A stretch of 64,000 nt of DNA from an uncultured Bacteroidales bacterium (GTDB taxonomy: Bacteria > Bacteroidota > Bacteroidia > Bacteroidales > Bacteroidaceae), in the NCBI GenBank assembly GCA_902787575.1, contig CADAGX010000002.1, positions 124,001 to 188,000 on the forward strand, given 5' to 3'. The position numbers and the translations under genes were made by a program. The notes under the pieces were generated by a model, which saw only the letters and a program-made list of their open reading frames with translations, did no database searches and was not told the DNA's origin. Positions 1-8,398 of this stretch are shown piece by piece. Every line of letters begins with the position of its first letter. Position 1 is the first letter of the stretch.

Positions 1-971
1 AAGGCGCATTCTCGCATGAGCTGCAGCGAAAGCTGGTGGTCTTCCTCCGTTTCGCCCGAGTAGCCGACAAATATATCGGTCGTCAGACCACAGTCGGGGA
101 TAAGTCGGCGGATGGCTTCCACGCGCTCCAAGTACCACTCGCGGGTGTAGCGGCGGTTCATTCTTTGCAAGACACTGTTGCTGCCGCTCTGCACGGGCAG
201 ATGTATGTGCCGACAGACGTTCGGTTCTTCGGCGATAACGCGCAGCGTCTCGTCGCTCATATCCTTGGGATGACTCGTGGTAAATCGTATGCGCATTCCC
301 GGCACGGCGTGTGCCACCTGTCGGAGCAGGTCGGGGAAGCTGATGTCCTCCTGGCGGTAGCTGTTCACATTCTGCCCCAGCAGTGTCACTTCTTTGAATC
401 CGCGCTGCTCCAGGTCCTTCACTTCGCTCAGAATGCTTTGTACGTCGCGGCTACGCTCGCGTCCTCTCGTGTAGGGGACAATGCAGTAGTGGCAGAAATT
501 GTTGCAGCCACGCATGATGGTAACAAAACCGCTTATGTTAGGTCCGCAAAGCCGCTCCGGAATGATGTCGCGATACGTTTCGGTGGTAGAAAGTTCCACG
601 TTGATGGCCTTCTGCCCACACTCCACCTGAGCCACCAACTCGGGCAGCGTCAAGTATGCGTCGGGTCCGACCACCAAATCTGCGTGATATTCCTCGATGA
701 GGCTGTCCTTCACACGCTGCGCCATGCAGCCGAGCACGCCCACGATGAGGCTGCCACCCTTCTTGCGGCGCAGGCTTTGCAGAAATTCCAGCCGTCGCAA
801 AATTTTTTGCTCAGCGTTGTCTCGTACCGAACACGTGTTCAGAAAAACGGCGTCGGCCTCTTCCACGGAATTGCACGGCTCGTATCCGGCCATTTTCATC
901 ACCGAGGCGACGACTTCGCTGTCGGCAACATTCATCTGGCAACCGTAAGTTTCTATGAAAAGACGCTTCAT
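1..971 (-). CDS. miaB: MiaB, tRNA-2-methylthio-N6-dimethylallyladenosine synthase (3' end cut by window edge)
   Basis: Radical SAM methylthiotransferase that adds a methylthio group to i6A37 in tRNAs reading UNN codons. Seen: translation from the ATG at 971 starts MKRLFIETYGCQMNVADSEV, the UPF0004 N-terminal domain with its first cluster cysteine. The radical SAM motif CNNFCHYC begins at about residue 156 (C156, C160, C163) and is followed by IVPYTRGRERS, which is typical of MiaB rather than RimO or MtaB. A segment TTDIFVGYSGETEEDH near the left edge is also typical. The C-terminal TRAM domain lies outside the window. A consensus promoter lies just upstream (998-1028). Monocistronic as far as visible. 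Confidence 0.93.
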   Translation of the reverse strand, partial: MKRLFIETYGCQMNVADSEVVASVMKMAGYEPCNSVEEADAVFLNTCSVRDNAEQKILRRLEFLQSLRRKKGGSLIVGVLGCMAQRVKDSLIEEYHADLVVGPDAYLTLPELVAQVECGQKAINVELSTTETYRDIIPERLCGPNISGFVTIMRGCNNFCHYCIVPYTRGRERSRDVQSILSEVKDLEQRGFKEVTLLGQNVNSYRQEDISFPDLLRQVAHAVPGMRIRFTTSHPKDMSDETLRVIAEEPNVCRHIHLPVQSGSNSVLQRMNRRYTREWYLERVEAIRRLIPDCGLTTDIFVGYSGETEEDHQLSLQLMRECA

Positions 972-997
972 TTTGCTCCGAACACACTTTTGCGCTG

Positions 998-1028
998 CAA
1001 AGATACGAAAAAAAAGAGAGAAATGCAA
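998..1028 (-). promoter_or_regulatory. Bacteroidota-type promoter of miaB
   Basis: On the minus strand the -7 box TATCTTTG (998-1005) is preceded by TTG (1026-1028) with a 20-nt spacer, matching the Bacteroidota TTG-N19/20-TAnnTTTG pattern. It lies 27 nt upstream of the miaB ATG. Confidence 0.75.
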
Positions 1029-1176
1029 ATCGTGAGACCGCCTTTTGTTCATTCCGCACCCTGCGTCGGCAGCTTTCGCGGGGAAAGTTGCTACAGCGAG
1101 ACGTTATTTTGCCACAGGTCGTCTGTCAGCATAGCTGCTCAGGAGAGAGAGAAAACTGTAGGAAGTACGACTCGGA

Positions 1177-1285
1177 ACCACACGTCGTTTTGTTTTTGCC
1201 ACGTGTAGTTTTGCTTCACGCGACGCGTCGCATTCGTCTCTGCGACGTGTAGTTTTGTGCGATGCGACGCGTGGCATAGCCTGCT
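1177..1285. repeat. 22-bp tandem repeat array, locus 1 (about 5 units)
   Basis: Units start at 1177, 1198, 1220, 1242 and 1264, a 21-22 bp period. Each carries a palindromic-type core (ACACGT, ACGTGT or ACGCGT) followed by AGTTTT, CGTTTT, CGCATT or GGCATA. The array fills part of the roughly 630-bp gap between miaB and tRNA-Gln, where no gene is visible. The same family occurs at eight other loci in the window. Confidence 0.8.
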
Positions 1286-1500
1286 TGCCGCTGTCTCAGA
1301 AAAAGTATGACATGTAGGTCAAAAAGAAGATGCGAATCGGGAACCGTAATTCGACCTTTGCTACGCAAAAATCTTAAATATAGTTAAAATTTCGCTAAAG
1401 TGAAAAATAAGGCAGTCGGAGGCTTGCTTTTTTCTAAGAAACTTCCGATTTTTGCCCTGTCGAATGTGATATTCGATTTTACTTTTAGTTTGTTTTGGTA

Positions 1501-1532
1501 GAAAGAAGGAGGTTCCTACACTTCCTTCTTTC
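1501..1532. terminator. hairpin downstream of tRNA-Gln
   Basis: Inverted repeat GAAAGAAGGA...TCCTTCTTTC. On the plus strand it is followed by GTCTTTTTT. It lies downstream of the minus-strand tRNA, but the T-run is on the plus strand, so its direction of action is unclear. A 17-bp direct repeat (TTACTTTTAGTTTGTTT) flanks it at 1479-1495 and 1574-1590. Confidence 0.45.
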
Positions 1533-1603
1533 GTCTTTTTTAAGTACAGCATGTCGCAGGAATACTCTTGCGCTTACTTTTAGTTTGTTTGTTGGCTGAA
1601 AAG

Positions 1604-1674
1604 TTGGGCTATCCGGTTTCGAACCAGAACTAAGACGACCAAAATGTCTTGTGCTACCATTACACCATAGCCCA
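1604..1674 (-). tRNA. tRNA-Gln (anticodon UUG)
   Basis: A cloverleaf can be drawn. The acceptor TGGGCTA pairs with TAGCCCA, giving the U1-A72 pair typical of tRNA-Gln, with discriminator A. The D arm is GTGTAATGGTAGCAC, the anticodon loop TTTTGGT gives anticodon TTG, and the T arm is TCTGG/TTCGAAA/CCGGA. The innermost anticodon-stem pair is an A-C mismatch. CCA is not encoded. The gene has its own promoter at 1705-1735. Confidence 0.93.
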
Positions 1675-1704
1675 ATCCAAAGCAATCTTCTGAGATTGCG
1701 GCTG

Positions 1705-1735
1705 CAAAGGTAAAACAATTCTGCTTACCTTGCAA
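1705..1735 (-). promoter_or_regulatory. promoter of tRNA-Gln
   Basis: Minus-strand TACCTTTG (1705-1712) lies 20 nt from TTG (1733-1735). It sits between the tyrS stop and the tRNA 5' end, so the tRNA need not depend on tyrS read-through. Confidence 0.75.
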
Positions 1736-1750
1736 GGATTTCACGCGTTT

Positions 1751-3049
1751 TTATTTTGCAATCAACAGGAAATATTTCTTTTTTCCTTGTTGCACGAGCA
1801 GGTATTTGTCGTCCAGCAAGTCGGCGGCGCTCACGGTCTGGTCGAACGCCGACAGCTTCTCTTTGTTGAGACTGACGCCGCCGCCCTGAGTGAGCTTCCT
1901 CATTTCTCCCTTGCTGGCGAAGCATTTCGTGTGTTCCGCCATGAGATCTACAGCTTTTACGCCGTCGTTTAGCAGCTGCCGGCTGACTTCGAATTGGGGA
2001 ACACCGCTGAAAACATCGAGAAGTGTCTGCTCGTCCAATTTTGTCAAACTTTCTTTCGTCGCTTTTCCGAAGAGAATGTTGCTGGCTTCGACTGCCAATT
2101 CATAATCTTCGCGGCTGTGAACGAGCACTGTCACCTCTTCCGCCAGGCGTTTCTGCAGCACGCGAAGTCCGGGGTCGCGGCGATGCTCTTCGGTGAGTGC
2201 GTCTATTTCCTCCTTGGGCAGGCTGGTGAAAATCTTGATGTAACGCTCGGCATCTTCGTCGGCCACGTTCAGCCAGAACTGATAGAACACGTAGGGACTC
2301 GTGCGCTCGCGGTCGAGCCAGATGTTTCCCTGCTCTGTTTTTCCAAATTTTTTACCGTCGGATTTGGTGATGAGAGGGCAGGTAAGTGCGAATGCCTCGT
2401 TCTCCGCGCCCAGTTTGCGGCGTATCAACTCGGTTCCCGTCGTGATGTTTCCCCACTGGTCGGAGCCGCCCATCTGCAGTTTGCAGTTCTTCGTCTGGTA
2501 AAGGTGCAGGAAGTCGTAACCCTGCAACAGCTGATAAGTGAACTCGGTAAACGACATTCCATCCTGAAACTCGCCATTCAGCCGACGTTTCACGCTGTCC
2601 TTTGCCATCATATAATTCACGGTAATGCACTTTCCTATCTCGCGTGCGAAATCCAGGAACGTGTAATCTTTCATCCAGTCGTAGTTGTTTACCAACTCGG
2701 CTCGGTTGGGCGCGTCGCTTTCGAAGTCCAGAAAATGCGAAAGCTGCTTCTGGATGCAAGCCACGTTGTGGCGCAGCGTCTCTTCGTTCAGCAGGTTGCG
2801 TTCCTGGCTCTTGCCGCTCGGGTCGCCAATCATGCCCGTTGCGCCGCCAATCAAGGCCAGCGGCTTGTGTCCGCAACGTTGCAGGTGGCGCAGCATCATT
2901 ACGCCGCACAAATGCCCGATGTGAAGGCTGTCGGCCGTCGGGTCGATTCCCACGTAGGCAGTCACGGTTTCGCGCTCGAGCAACTCTTCCGTTCCGGGCA
3001 TCATCTGATGTATCATGCCCCTCCACTTGAGTTCTTCTACAAAATTCAT
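1751..3049 (-). CDS. tyrS: tyrosyl-tRNA synthetase
   Basis: Class I aminoacyl-tRNA synthetase that charges tRNA-Tyr in the cytoplasm. The 432-residue length is usual for bacterial TyrRS. Seen: the HIGH signature at residues 43-46 within SLHIGHLCG, the glycine-rich [13 protein letters not shown] loop near 68-80, the tyrosine-pocket segment [10 protein letters not shown] near 192-201, and a KMSKS-type loop KFGKT at 234-238. The C-terminal 65 residues resemble an S4 RNA-binding domain. The start is an ATG with a consensus promoter about 50 nt upstream. It is followed on the same strand by tRNA-Gln, which has its own promoter. Confidence 0.97.
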   Translation of the reverse strand: MNFVEELKWRGMIHQMMPGTEELLERETVTAYVGIDPTADSLHIGHLCGVMMLRHLQRCGHKPLALIGGATGMIGDPSGKSQERNLLNEETLRHNVACIQKQLSHFLDFESDAPNRAELVNNYDWMKDYTFLDFAREIGKCITVNYMMAKDSVKRRLNGEFQDGMSFTEFTYQLLQGYDFLHLYQTKNCKLQMGGSDQWGNITTGTELIRRKLGAENEAFALTCPLITKSDGKKFGKTEQGNIWLDRERTSPYVFYQFWLNVADEDAERYIKIFTSLPKEEIDALTEEHRRDPGLRVLQKRLAEEVTVLVHSREDYELAVEASNILFGKATKESLTKLDEQTLLDVFSGVPQFEVSRQLLNDGVKAVDLMAEHTKCFASKGEMRKLTQGGGVSLNKEKLSAFDQTVSAADLLDDKYLLVQQGKKKYFLLIAK

Positions 3050-3095
3050 CTGTATTTTCTTAGTTTGTTATTAAGTTTCATTCACTTTCAGGGCG

Positions 3096-3125
3096 CAAAG
3101 GTACAACAATAAGTTCAATACGCAA
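3096..3125 (-). promoter_or_regulatory. promoter of tyrS
   Basis: Minus-strand TACCTTTG (3096-3103) with TTG (3123-3125) at 19-nt spacing, 47 nt upstream of the tyrS ATG. Confidence 0.7.
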
Positions 3126-3194
3126 AACCTCGGCCGTCAAAATCTTCCCTCCGACGGCAAGATTGGAGTGTGCCGCTGGTGGGAGCCCGATTTT

Positions 3195-3260
3195 CTGCAC
3201 GTGGTTTTGTATTTCCCTCGTGTGGCATTTTATTTTCCGCACGCAGTTTTTTCGGTTTCT
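3195..3260. repeat. 22-bp repeat array, locus 2 (3 degenerate units)
   Basis: Units start at 3195, 3217 and 3239, exactly 22 bp apart. They carry cores GCACGTGGTTTT, CGTGTGGCATTT and GCACGCAGTTTT. They are more diverged than the arrays at 1.2, 26.6 and 38.4 kb. The 3050-3586 gap otherwise holds only the two flanking promoters. Confidence 0.6.
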
Positions 3261-3476
3261 GCTTGCGTTGTTTACTTTTCTGCCCGTCGCCGACCGAAAC
3301 CCGCAAGCCGTCATTGTCCTTCTCGACCCCATTTTGTTGTTTCTGCCCTCTGCTTTTTCAGTGTGTAGGGTGGGAAAATGCTTGCCGACGTGCTGTTTTC
3401 AGCTTTTCAAGTGTTAAAAAAAGCTAAGAAACGTCCTTTGCGTGCGCTCCCGCGTCCCGAATTGTGAAAAAATGCA

Positions 3477-3484
3477 TATCTTTG
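3477..3484 (+). promoter_or_regulatory. -7 box upstream of the coiled-coil lipoprotein gene
   Basis: TATCTTTG is a perfect Bacteroidota -7 box. The nearest TTG (3462-3464) is only 12 nt away, so no standard -33 box is seen. The box falls inside the longest possible reading frame (from 3464), which is a reason to place the true start downstream at 3587. Confidence 0.55.
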
Positions 3485-3586
3485 CCCCGATTTGTTTACG
3501 TACGCGAATGCGTGCGAAACGCCAAAACGGAAGAAGAGAAAAGAAAAAACATAAATATCAAACACATTAACAAAATTTTTAATCGT

Positions 3587-6500
3587 ATGAGAAAGAAAAT
3601 TTCTAAGTATCTTATGCTGTTAGCCGCAACGGTCGGCATGGGATGGAGCGTGTCTTCCTGCAAGGACACGAACGAAGACTTGATGAACGACGTGCAAGCG
3701 TTGAAGACTCAGATTTTTGGTGACGGCTCCAGCACGTCAGAAGCTCTGCAGGCACAGGTTGATAACCTGCGTACCTTGCTGACGCTTTACAAGGCACAGC
3801 TCGACGCAATCAACTCTTGCGACTGCGACAAGAGCAAAATCACCACGCTGGAGAACACAATCGCAGGTATGCAAACCACAATTGCAGGCTTGAATACCGA
3901 AATTACGAACCTTCAGAACAACAAGGCCGACAAGGCGCTGGTTACAAACCTGCAGAACACAGTGAACAATCTGCAGACCGCACTCACCACTCTCGAGGGC
4001 AAGCACGACCAGTTGGTGTCTTCCATCGCCAGCACTTACGTGGCAAAGGATGCTTTCAACACGGCAATCAACAACCTGCAGACGCAGATCAATAACATTG
4101 GCACGTGCAGCTGCGATTTGTCCACCATCCTCACTCGCCTTTCTGCAGTTGAGACTGCTGCTGCCACAGCTCAGGCTACCGCAAACGCAGCCAACACCGC
4201 AGCTCAGAACGCTCAGGCTCTGGCCGACTCTGCTCTGACTGTTGCCCAGAATGCTGCCGCAGCTGCCGCAGCTGCTCAGACAACAGCCAACCAGGCACTC
4301 ACCGCTGCTCAGAATGCACAGACCGACGCTACAAACGCACTCACTACCGCCAACGCTGCCAAGAAGACGGCCGAGTCGGCAGACTCGCTGGCTAAAGTGG
4401 TGAAGGGCATTGCAGACCTCAACACAACAAATATTCAGAAAAACGCAGATGCCATCGCAGCCATCAAGCTGCAGATTGCTTCCATGAGCGACTCGCTGAA
4501 AACGGCATACGACAAGGCAGCCGACGCTTACGCAGCCACCGTCATCAATAAGGGCCTTATCGACGCTCTCGACAGCGCTACGAAAGTGCGTCTCGATCGC
4601 CTCGACAGCATTGCTGCTGCACATCACGACAGCATCGACTCCCTGCGCAAAGACATCAAGGCACACGCCGATAGCATCGCTAACCTGCGTCAGGAAATTA
4701 CTAACCTGTATACTTTGGCTGCCACCAACCTGCAGTTGGCTAAGAACTATGCCGACGAACAAATCGCAGTGGTAAAGGCAACACTCGCCAACCACTCCGA
4801 CAGTATCGCCACCAACGCGATGAATATTAAAGACCTGCAGACAAAACTCCAGGCTCTGACCAACCGCGTGCGCAATACTGAACTCAATATCAACAAGCTG
4901 ACGAATCGCATCACCACTGTCGAAGGAGCCGTGGATGCCATCAAGGGTCAGATTACCTCCATCCTCAGCGACATCACAGGCATTAAGAACGACATTACCG
5001 ACCTGCAGAACGCCGACAGCAAGATTAACGAGCGCATCGACAGCGTGGCCAGCCTCCTCACGGATTTGGCAAAGGCCGACACCGCTACTCGCGACTATAT
5101 CCGCGACAGTGTGATGACGAAGATTGTAGAAACGATAGCTCGCGTGGCCGCTATTGAGAATAGTTATGTAACTGACTCCCTCTTCAGCGCAACTGTGGAC
5201 AGCGTCTGCCAGCTTATCAAAGCCAACTCGGTGAAAATTGCAGCCGTCGACAGCGCATATCAAGTTGCCGACTCGATTATGATGGCCGACATCGACTCGC
5301 TGGCTAACGAAATGACAGCTGTGAAGAATCGCGTAGATTCTGTCGTGGATGCTTTGAACACGCTGACAGAATCTGTCGACTCTATCAAGGAAACTTTGGC
5401 AAAAATGGTGACCGGCGTTACAATTCAGGGAACTTACAATCCTATGTTCGGCTCCATCAGCTTGCCCACCGGCCTTAACACCAACGTGCTCGTGGCTCTC
5501 TACGGCGAAGCAGCCAATGATATTTATTTCCCCACAGATCGTACCGGCAATTACGTGCGTCCCGAGGAAGCTCTGACAGCAGGTGATATGGCAATCATAG
5601 GTGCCTCCACTGCTACGCTCTTCTCCGCCGGCGACAAGTTGGTTAGCAATGCCGAGGACAACGCAGGAACGCTCTATGTTACCATCAACCCCAACACGGT
5701 AGATTACACGGGACTTCAGCTGTCTATCGAGAACAGCCAGGCAGAGGCTTCCAAGATTAAGCTTGGCACACTCAAGGAAAGCAACAAGAAGCTTGCCTTC
5801 GGATTTACTCGCGCCAGCGGCAATGGTTTCTACGAGGCTCCCGCTCACGTAGAGGCTGATGATATCGAAAGCGTGCAGAAGGCAAACTTCGATGTGACGC
5901 CCATCAAGGATGCTGCAAAGGAAATCCTCGAAAAGCGCCAGAACGCCAACTTCGACGCTATCGCAGCCGATATGTACGATGTGGTGACAAGTTTCTCGCT
6001 GGATGCAAATGCTGTGAAGTGCGCTTGGACCGAGAATGGCAAGGATCACGCAGTATATTCTAACTACGGCTTGGCAGCAACTGCTGTGAAGCCGCTCTCG
6101 TTCGAGTCTCTGAACTTCAATGTTGCGACTGTGCCGGGTTACGAGCAGGCTATGAGCTTCATCGACAGATTTGCAAGCACTGTCAAGGGTAAGATCAACG
6201 ACAACCAGATTTTCAATAGCCTTGCAGATTTGCAGCAGAGCGGTGCAAACATCAACATCCGTAAGGCTGAATTGATCAATGTGGACAGCCTTGCGAATAC
6301 TCTCACGTTGCAATATACGGCTGTCATTGATACCACCATCACTGTGAAGGGTAAGACTTTCTCCATCAAGAATGTCTTGGCTAACAAACTGACGTTCGAA
6401 GCTCCCGACCACACGGTGTACACAATCGACATAGCTGACATTGACGACATTGTTATTGCCGACCAGAACATTCGTATATTGGTTTCCAGAACTTATGACA

Positions 6501-7123
6501 TGACGACGATGTTCAAGTCCATTATGAATAATATCAACGGCCAGGTGGACGATTTGAACACCATGATAATGACAATCGTTGACTTCTTGGAAGATGTAAA
6601 CCAAGTGATAGACGACATGAACGACGTGAAGGCTCAAGTTATCGACGGCGTCAACTCGTTGGCAAGTCGCTTGCGCAATGTGCTCAACAAGGGCAACAAG
6701 ATTATTGCAGACGCTGTGAACGGAATTAACGGACGTCTCCAGCCCGTTATGGTACTCAGCACCAGCGAAGGCACGCAAGTCCTCAGCATGGCAAAGAGTG
6801 CTCCTTCAATTGTTAGCGGTGGCAGCCTGAAGCTGATTCCCACTACTTGGACAATGGAACTCATCGTTCCTGTATTCAAGAAACATATTGCTGTTACCAA
6901 CGTCTTCAAGGGCGATGCCAGCGCTCAGGGTGGCGACGCTACGTGCACTTCTCTGCTTACTGCAGCAAACGGTGCTGAAAACATGAACACCGTTGTGGAT
7001 GCCAACGTTCGCGAACTGAATCTGACAGGTCTCACTGCTGGTTATACCTACGAGTTTGCATATTCTGCCCTCGACTATCATGGCAAGATTGCAACGAAGA
7101 AGTATTATGTGACCATTCAGTAA
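3587..7123 (+). CDS. large surface lipoprotein with long coiled-coil stalk
   Basis: Function unknown. The start at 3587 (MRKKISKYLMLLAATVGMGW) is chosen because it gives a lipoprotein signal peptide ending VSSC, with the lipid-bearing Cys about 22 residues in. The product is 1178 residues. About residues 25-610 are heptad-rich coiled coil, with Ala-rich stretches (repeated AAQNAQ and TANAA, near 210-280) and many DS-I-x-x-L repeats. A globular C-terminal half (about 615-1178) begins near VTIQGTYNPMFGSISLP. The N-terminus resembles other Bacteroidales lipoproteins with a coiled coil directly after the lipid anchor. An OmpA-like gene follows 40 nt downstream, so a stalk on the outer membrane co-produced with a peptidoglycan-linked partner is plausible. 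The two CDC motifs in the stalk (near residue 77 and again after about 90 residues) could form disulfides. Confidence 0.8.
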   Translation: MRKKISKYLMLLAATVGMGWSVSSCKDTNEDLMNDVQALKTQIFGDGSSTSEALQAQVDNLRTLLTLYKAQLDAINSCDCDKSKITTLENTIAGMQTTIAGLNTEITNLQNNKADKALVTNLQNTVNNLQTALTTLEGKHDQLVSSIASTYVAKDAFNTAINNLQTQINNIGTCSCDLSTILTRLSAVETAAATAQATANAANTAAQNAQALADSALTVAQNAAAAAAAAQTTANQALTAAQNAQTDATNALTTANAAKKTAESADSLAKVVKGIADLNTTNIQKNADAIAAIKLQIASMSDSLKTAYDKAADAYAATVINKGLIDALDSATKVRLDRLDSIAAAHHDSIDSLRKDIKAHADSIANLRQEITNLYTLAATNLQLAKNYADEQIAVVKATLANHSDSIATNAMNIKDLQTKLQALTNRVRNTELNINKLTNRITTVEGAVDAIKGQITSILSDITGIKNDITDLQNADSKINERIDSVASLLTDLAKADTATRDYIRDSVMTKIVETIARVAAIENSYVTDSLFSATVDSVCQLIKANSVKIAAVDSAYQVADSIMMADIDSLANEMTAVKNRVDSVVDALNTLTESVDSIKETLAKMVTGVTIQGTYNPMFGSISLPTGLNTNVLVALYGEAANDIYFPTDRTGNYVRPEEALTAGDMAIIGASTATLFSAGDKLVSNAEDNAGTLYVTINPNTVDYTGLQLSIENSQAEASKIKLGTLKESNKKLAFGFTRASGNGFYEAPAHVEADDIESVQKANFDVTPIKDAAKEILEKRQNANFDAIAADMYDVVTSFSLDANAVKCAWTENGKDHAVYSNYGLAATAVKPLSFESLNFNVATVPGYEQAMSFIDRFASTVKGKINDNQIFNSLADLQQSGANINIRKAELINVDSLANTLTLQYTAVIDTTITVKGKTFSIKNVLANKLTFEAPDHTVYTIDIADIDDIVIADQNIRILVSRTYDMTTMFKSIMNNINGQVDDLNTMIMTIVDFLEDVNQVIDDMNDVKAQVIDGVNSLASRLRNVLNKGNKIIADAVNGINGRLQPVMVLSTSEGTQVLSMAKSAPSIVSGGSLKLIPTTWTMELIVPVFKKHIAVTNVFKGDASAQGGDATCTSLLTAANGAENMNTVVDANVRELNLTGLTAGYTYEFAYSALDYHGKIATKKYYVTIQ

Positions 7124-7163
7124 TATATAAATAAGGTGTAGAACCAGACAAAAGAATAGGACT

Positions 7164-8297
7164 ATGAAAATAAAGAGAATATTATTTGCTGCTTTGCTCG
7201 CTGCCGGATGCTTCAATGCATCCGCGCAGACGACGCAAACTGTGGATGCCTTCAATCATCACTGGTATCTGCAGGCACAAGGTGGCGCTCAGTATACTTT
7301 GGGCGAAGTGGACTTTGGCGATTTGCTTTCGCCGAATGTACAGGTTGGCGTAGGTTACCTGTTCAATCCCGTGTTGGGTGTCCGTCTTTCTGTGAATGGT
7401 TGGCAGAGCAAGGGCGGTACGGATTACACGTACTCCGCTCCGGATTATGCTCTCTACAAGTGGAAATGGAATTATGTGGCTCCGATGCTGGATGCAACAC
7501 TCGACCTTACCAATCTGATTGGCGGCTACAAACCCCGTCTCGTGAGTGTCGGTGTTCTGGGTGGCCTCGGCGCAAACATTGGCTGGCATAATGACGACGC
7601 TCAGGGCATCAACGCCCAGATGGTTGCCAACGGCCGTATAAGCCAGCGCCCGATGCGCTATCTCTGGGACGGCACAAAAGTTCGCTTCGCAGGGCGCGTA
7701 GGTGCATTTGTGGACTTCCATGTGTGGAAACGTGTCGACCTTGGTATCGAAATCAACGCCAACACGCTCAGCGACCACTACAACAGCAAGAAGGCCGGCA
7801 ATTCCGACTGGTACTTCAACGCGTTGGCTGGCGTTCGCGTACATCTTGGCAAACTCACGAAGCAGGTTACAAAGGAGAATCCTTGCGGCGAAATCGTCGT
7901 GGAGAAGATTGTTGAGAAGCCTGTCGAGAAGATTGTCGAGAAAGTTGTGTATCGTGATACAGACGTTAAGCGCGAGAAGATTCGTCGTGACATCTTCTTC
8001 AACATCCGCGGCTCTGAAGTTTCTGAGCAGGAGATGACGAAAGTTGAGGATATCGTGGCTTATCTGAAGAAGTATCCCGAAGCAAAGGTAAGCGTAACGG
8101 CTTATGCCGACAAGGGTACAGGTAATGCTAAGCTGAATCAAATGTATTCGGAGCGCCGTGCAAAGATTGTTTACGACCTTCTGATTAACAAGTTCGGCAT
8201 TGATGCAAGTCGTATCACAACTGAGGCTAAGGGTGACACCGAGCAGCCTTACGAGGAAAACGACCTGAACCGTGTAAGTATCTGTGTGGCAGAATAA
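7164..8297 (+). CDS. OmpA family outer-membrane protein
   Basis: 377 residues with signal peptide MKIKRILFAALLAAGCFNASAQ. An N-terminal barrel-like region (about 25-235) is rich in alternating aromatic and Gly strands. A linker of repeated EKIVEKPVEKIVEKV follows near 245-265. The C-terminal OmpA-like peptidoglycan-binding domain (about 270-377) carries YADKGTGNAKLNQMYSERRA and ends with LNRVSI, the conserved Asp and Arg positions. It probably anchors the outer membrane to peptidoglycan. It lies 40 nt downstream of the coiled-coil lipoprotein gene and probably shares its transcript; a strong terminator follows. It is a paralogue of the pair at 45731-48073. Confidence 0.88.
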   Translation: MKIKRILFAALLAAGCFNASAQTTQTVDAFNHHWYLQAQGGAQYTLGEVDFGDLLSPNVQVGVGYLFNPVLGVRLSVNGWQSKGGTDYTYSAPDYALYKWKWNYVAPMLDATLDLTNLIGGYKPRLVSVGVLGGLGANIGWHNDDAQGINAQMVANGRISQRPMRYLWDGTKVRFAGRVGAFVDFHVWKRVDLGIEINANTLSDHYNSKKAGNSDWYFNALAGVRVHLGKLTKQVTKENPCGEIVVEKIVEKPVEKIVEKVVYRDTDVKREKIRRDIFFNIRGSEVSEQEMTKVEDIVAYLKKYPEAKVSVTAYADKGTGNAKLNQMYSERRAKIVYDLLINKFGIDASRITTEAKGDTEQPYEENDLNRVSICVAE

Positions 8298-8335
8298 GTT
8301 TTGCCAGCAGTTGAATTAAAAAACTCCAATACCTA

Positions 8336-8390
8336 AGCCATCTCCTTGCATCTCTTTTGTAGGAAATGCAAGGAGAGGCTTTTGTTTTTA
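8336..8390 (+). terminator. terminator after the OmpA-like gene
   Basis: AGCC(A)TCTCCTTGCAT pairs with ATGCAAGGAGAGGCT, followed by TTTGTTTTT. The upstream ATG at 8366 of the next reading frame lies in this stem, which argues for the downstream start at 8399. Confidence 0.8.
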
Positions 8391-8398
8391 AAAGTCAG

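Noticed and set aside
36-1208. 390-codon plus-strand open frame
   Set aside because: Shadow of the minus-strand miaB gene, whose radical SAM motifs are clear; it also runs through the 22-bp repeats.
1361-1552. 63-codon minus-strand frame beside tRNA-Gln
   Set aside because: AT-rich, contains the terminator-like hairpin, and has no recognisable features.
1994-3112. 372-codon plus-strand open frame
   Set aside because: Antisense to tyrS; no family pattern.
3737-6778. 1013-codon open frame antisense to the coiled-coil lipoprotein
   Set aside because: It mirrors the low-complexity, GC-biased codons of the stalk, has no signal or domain pattern and no promoter; the plus-strand gene explains it.
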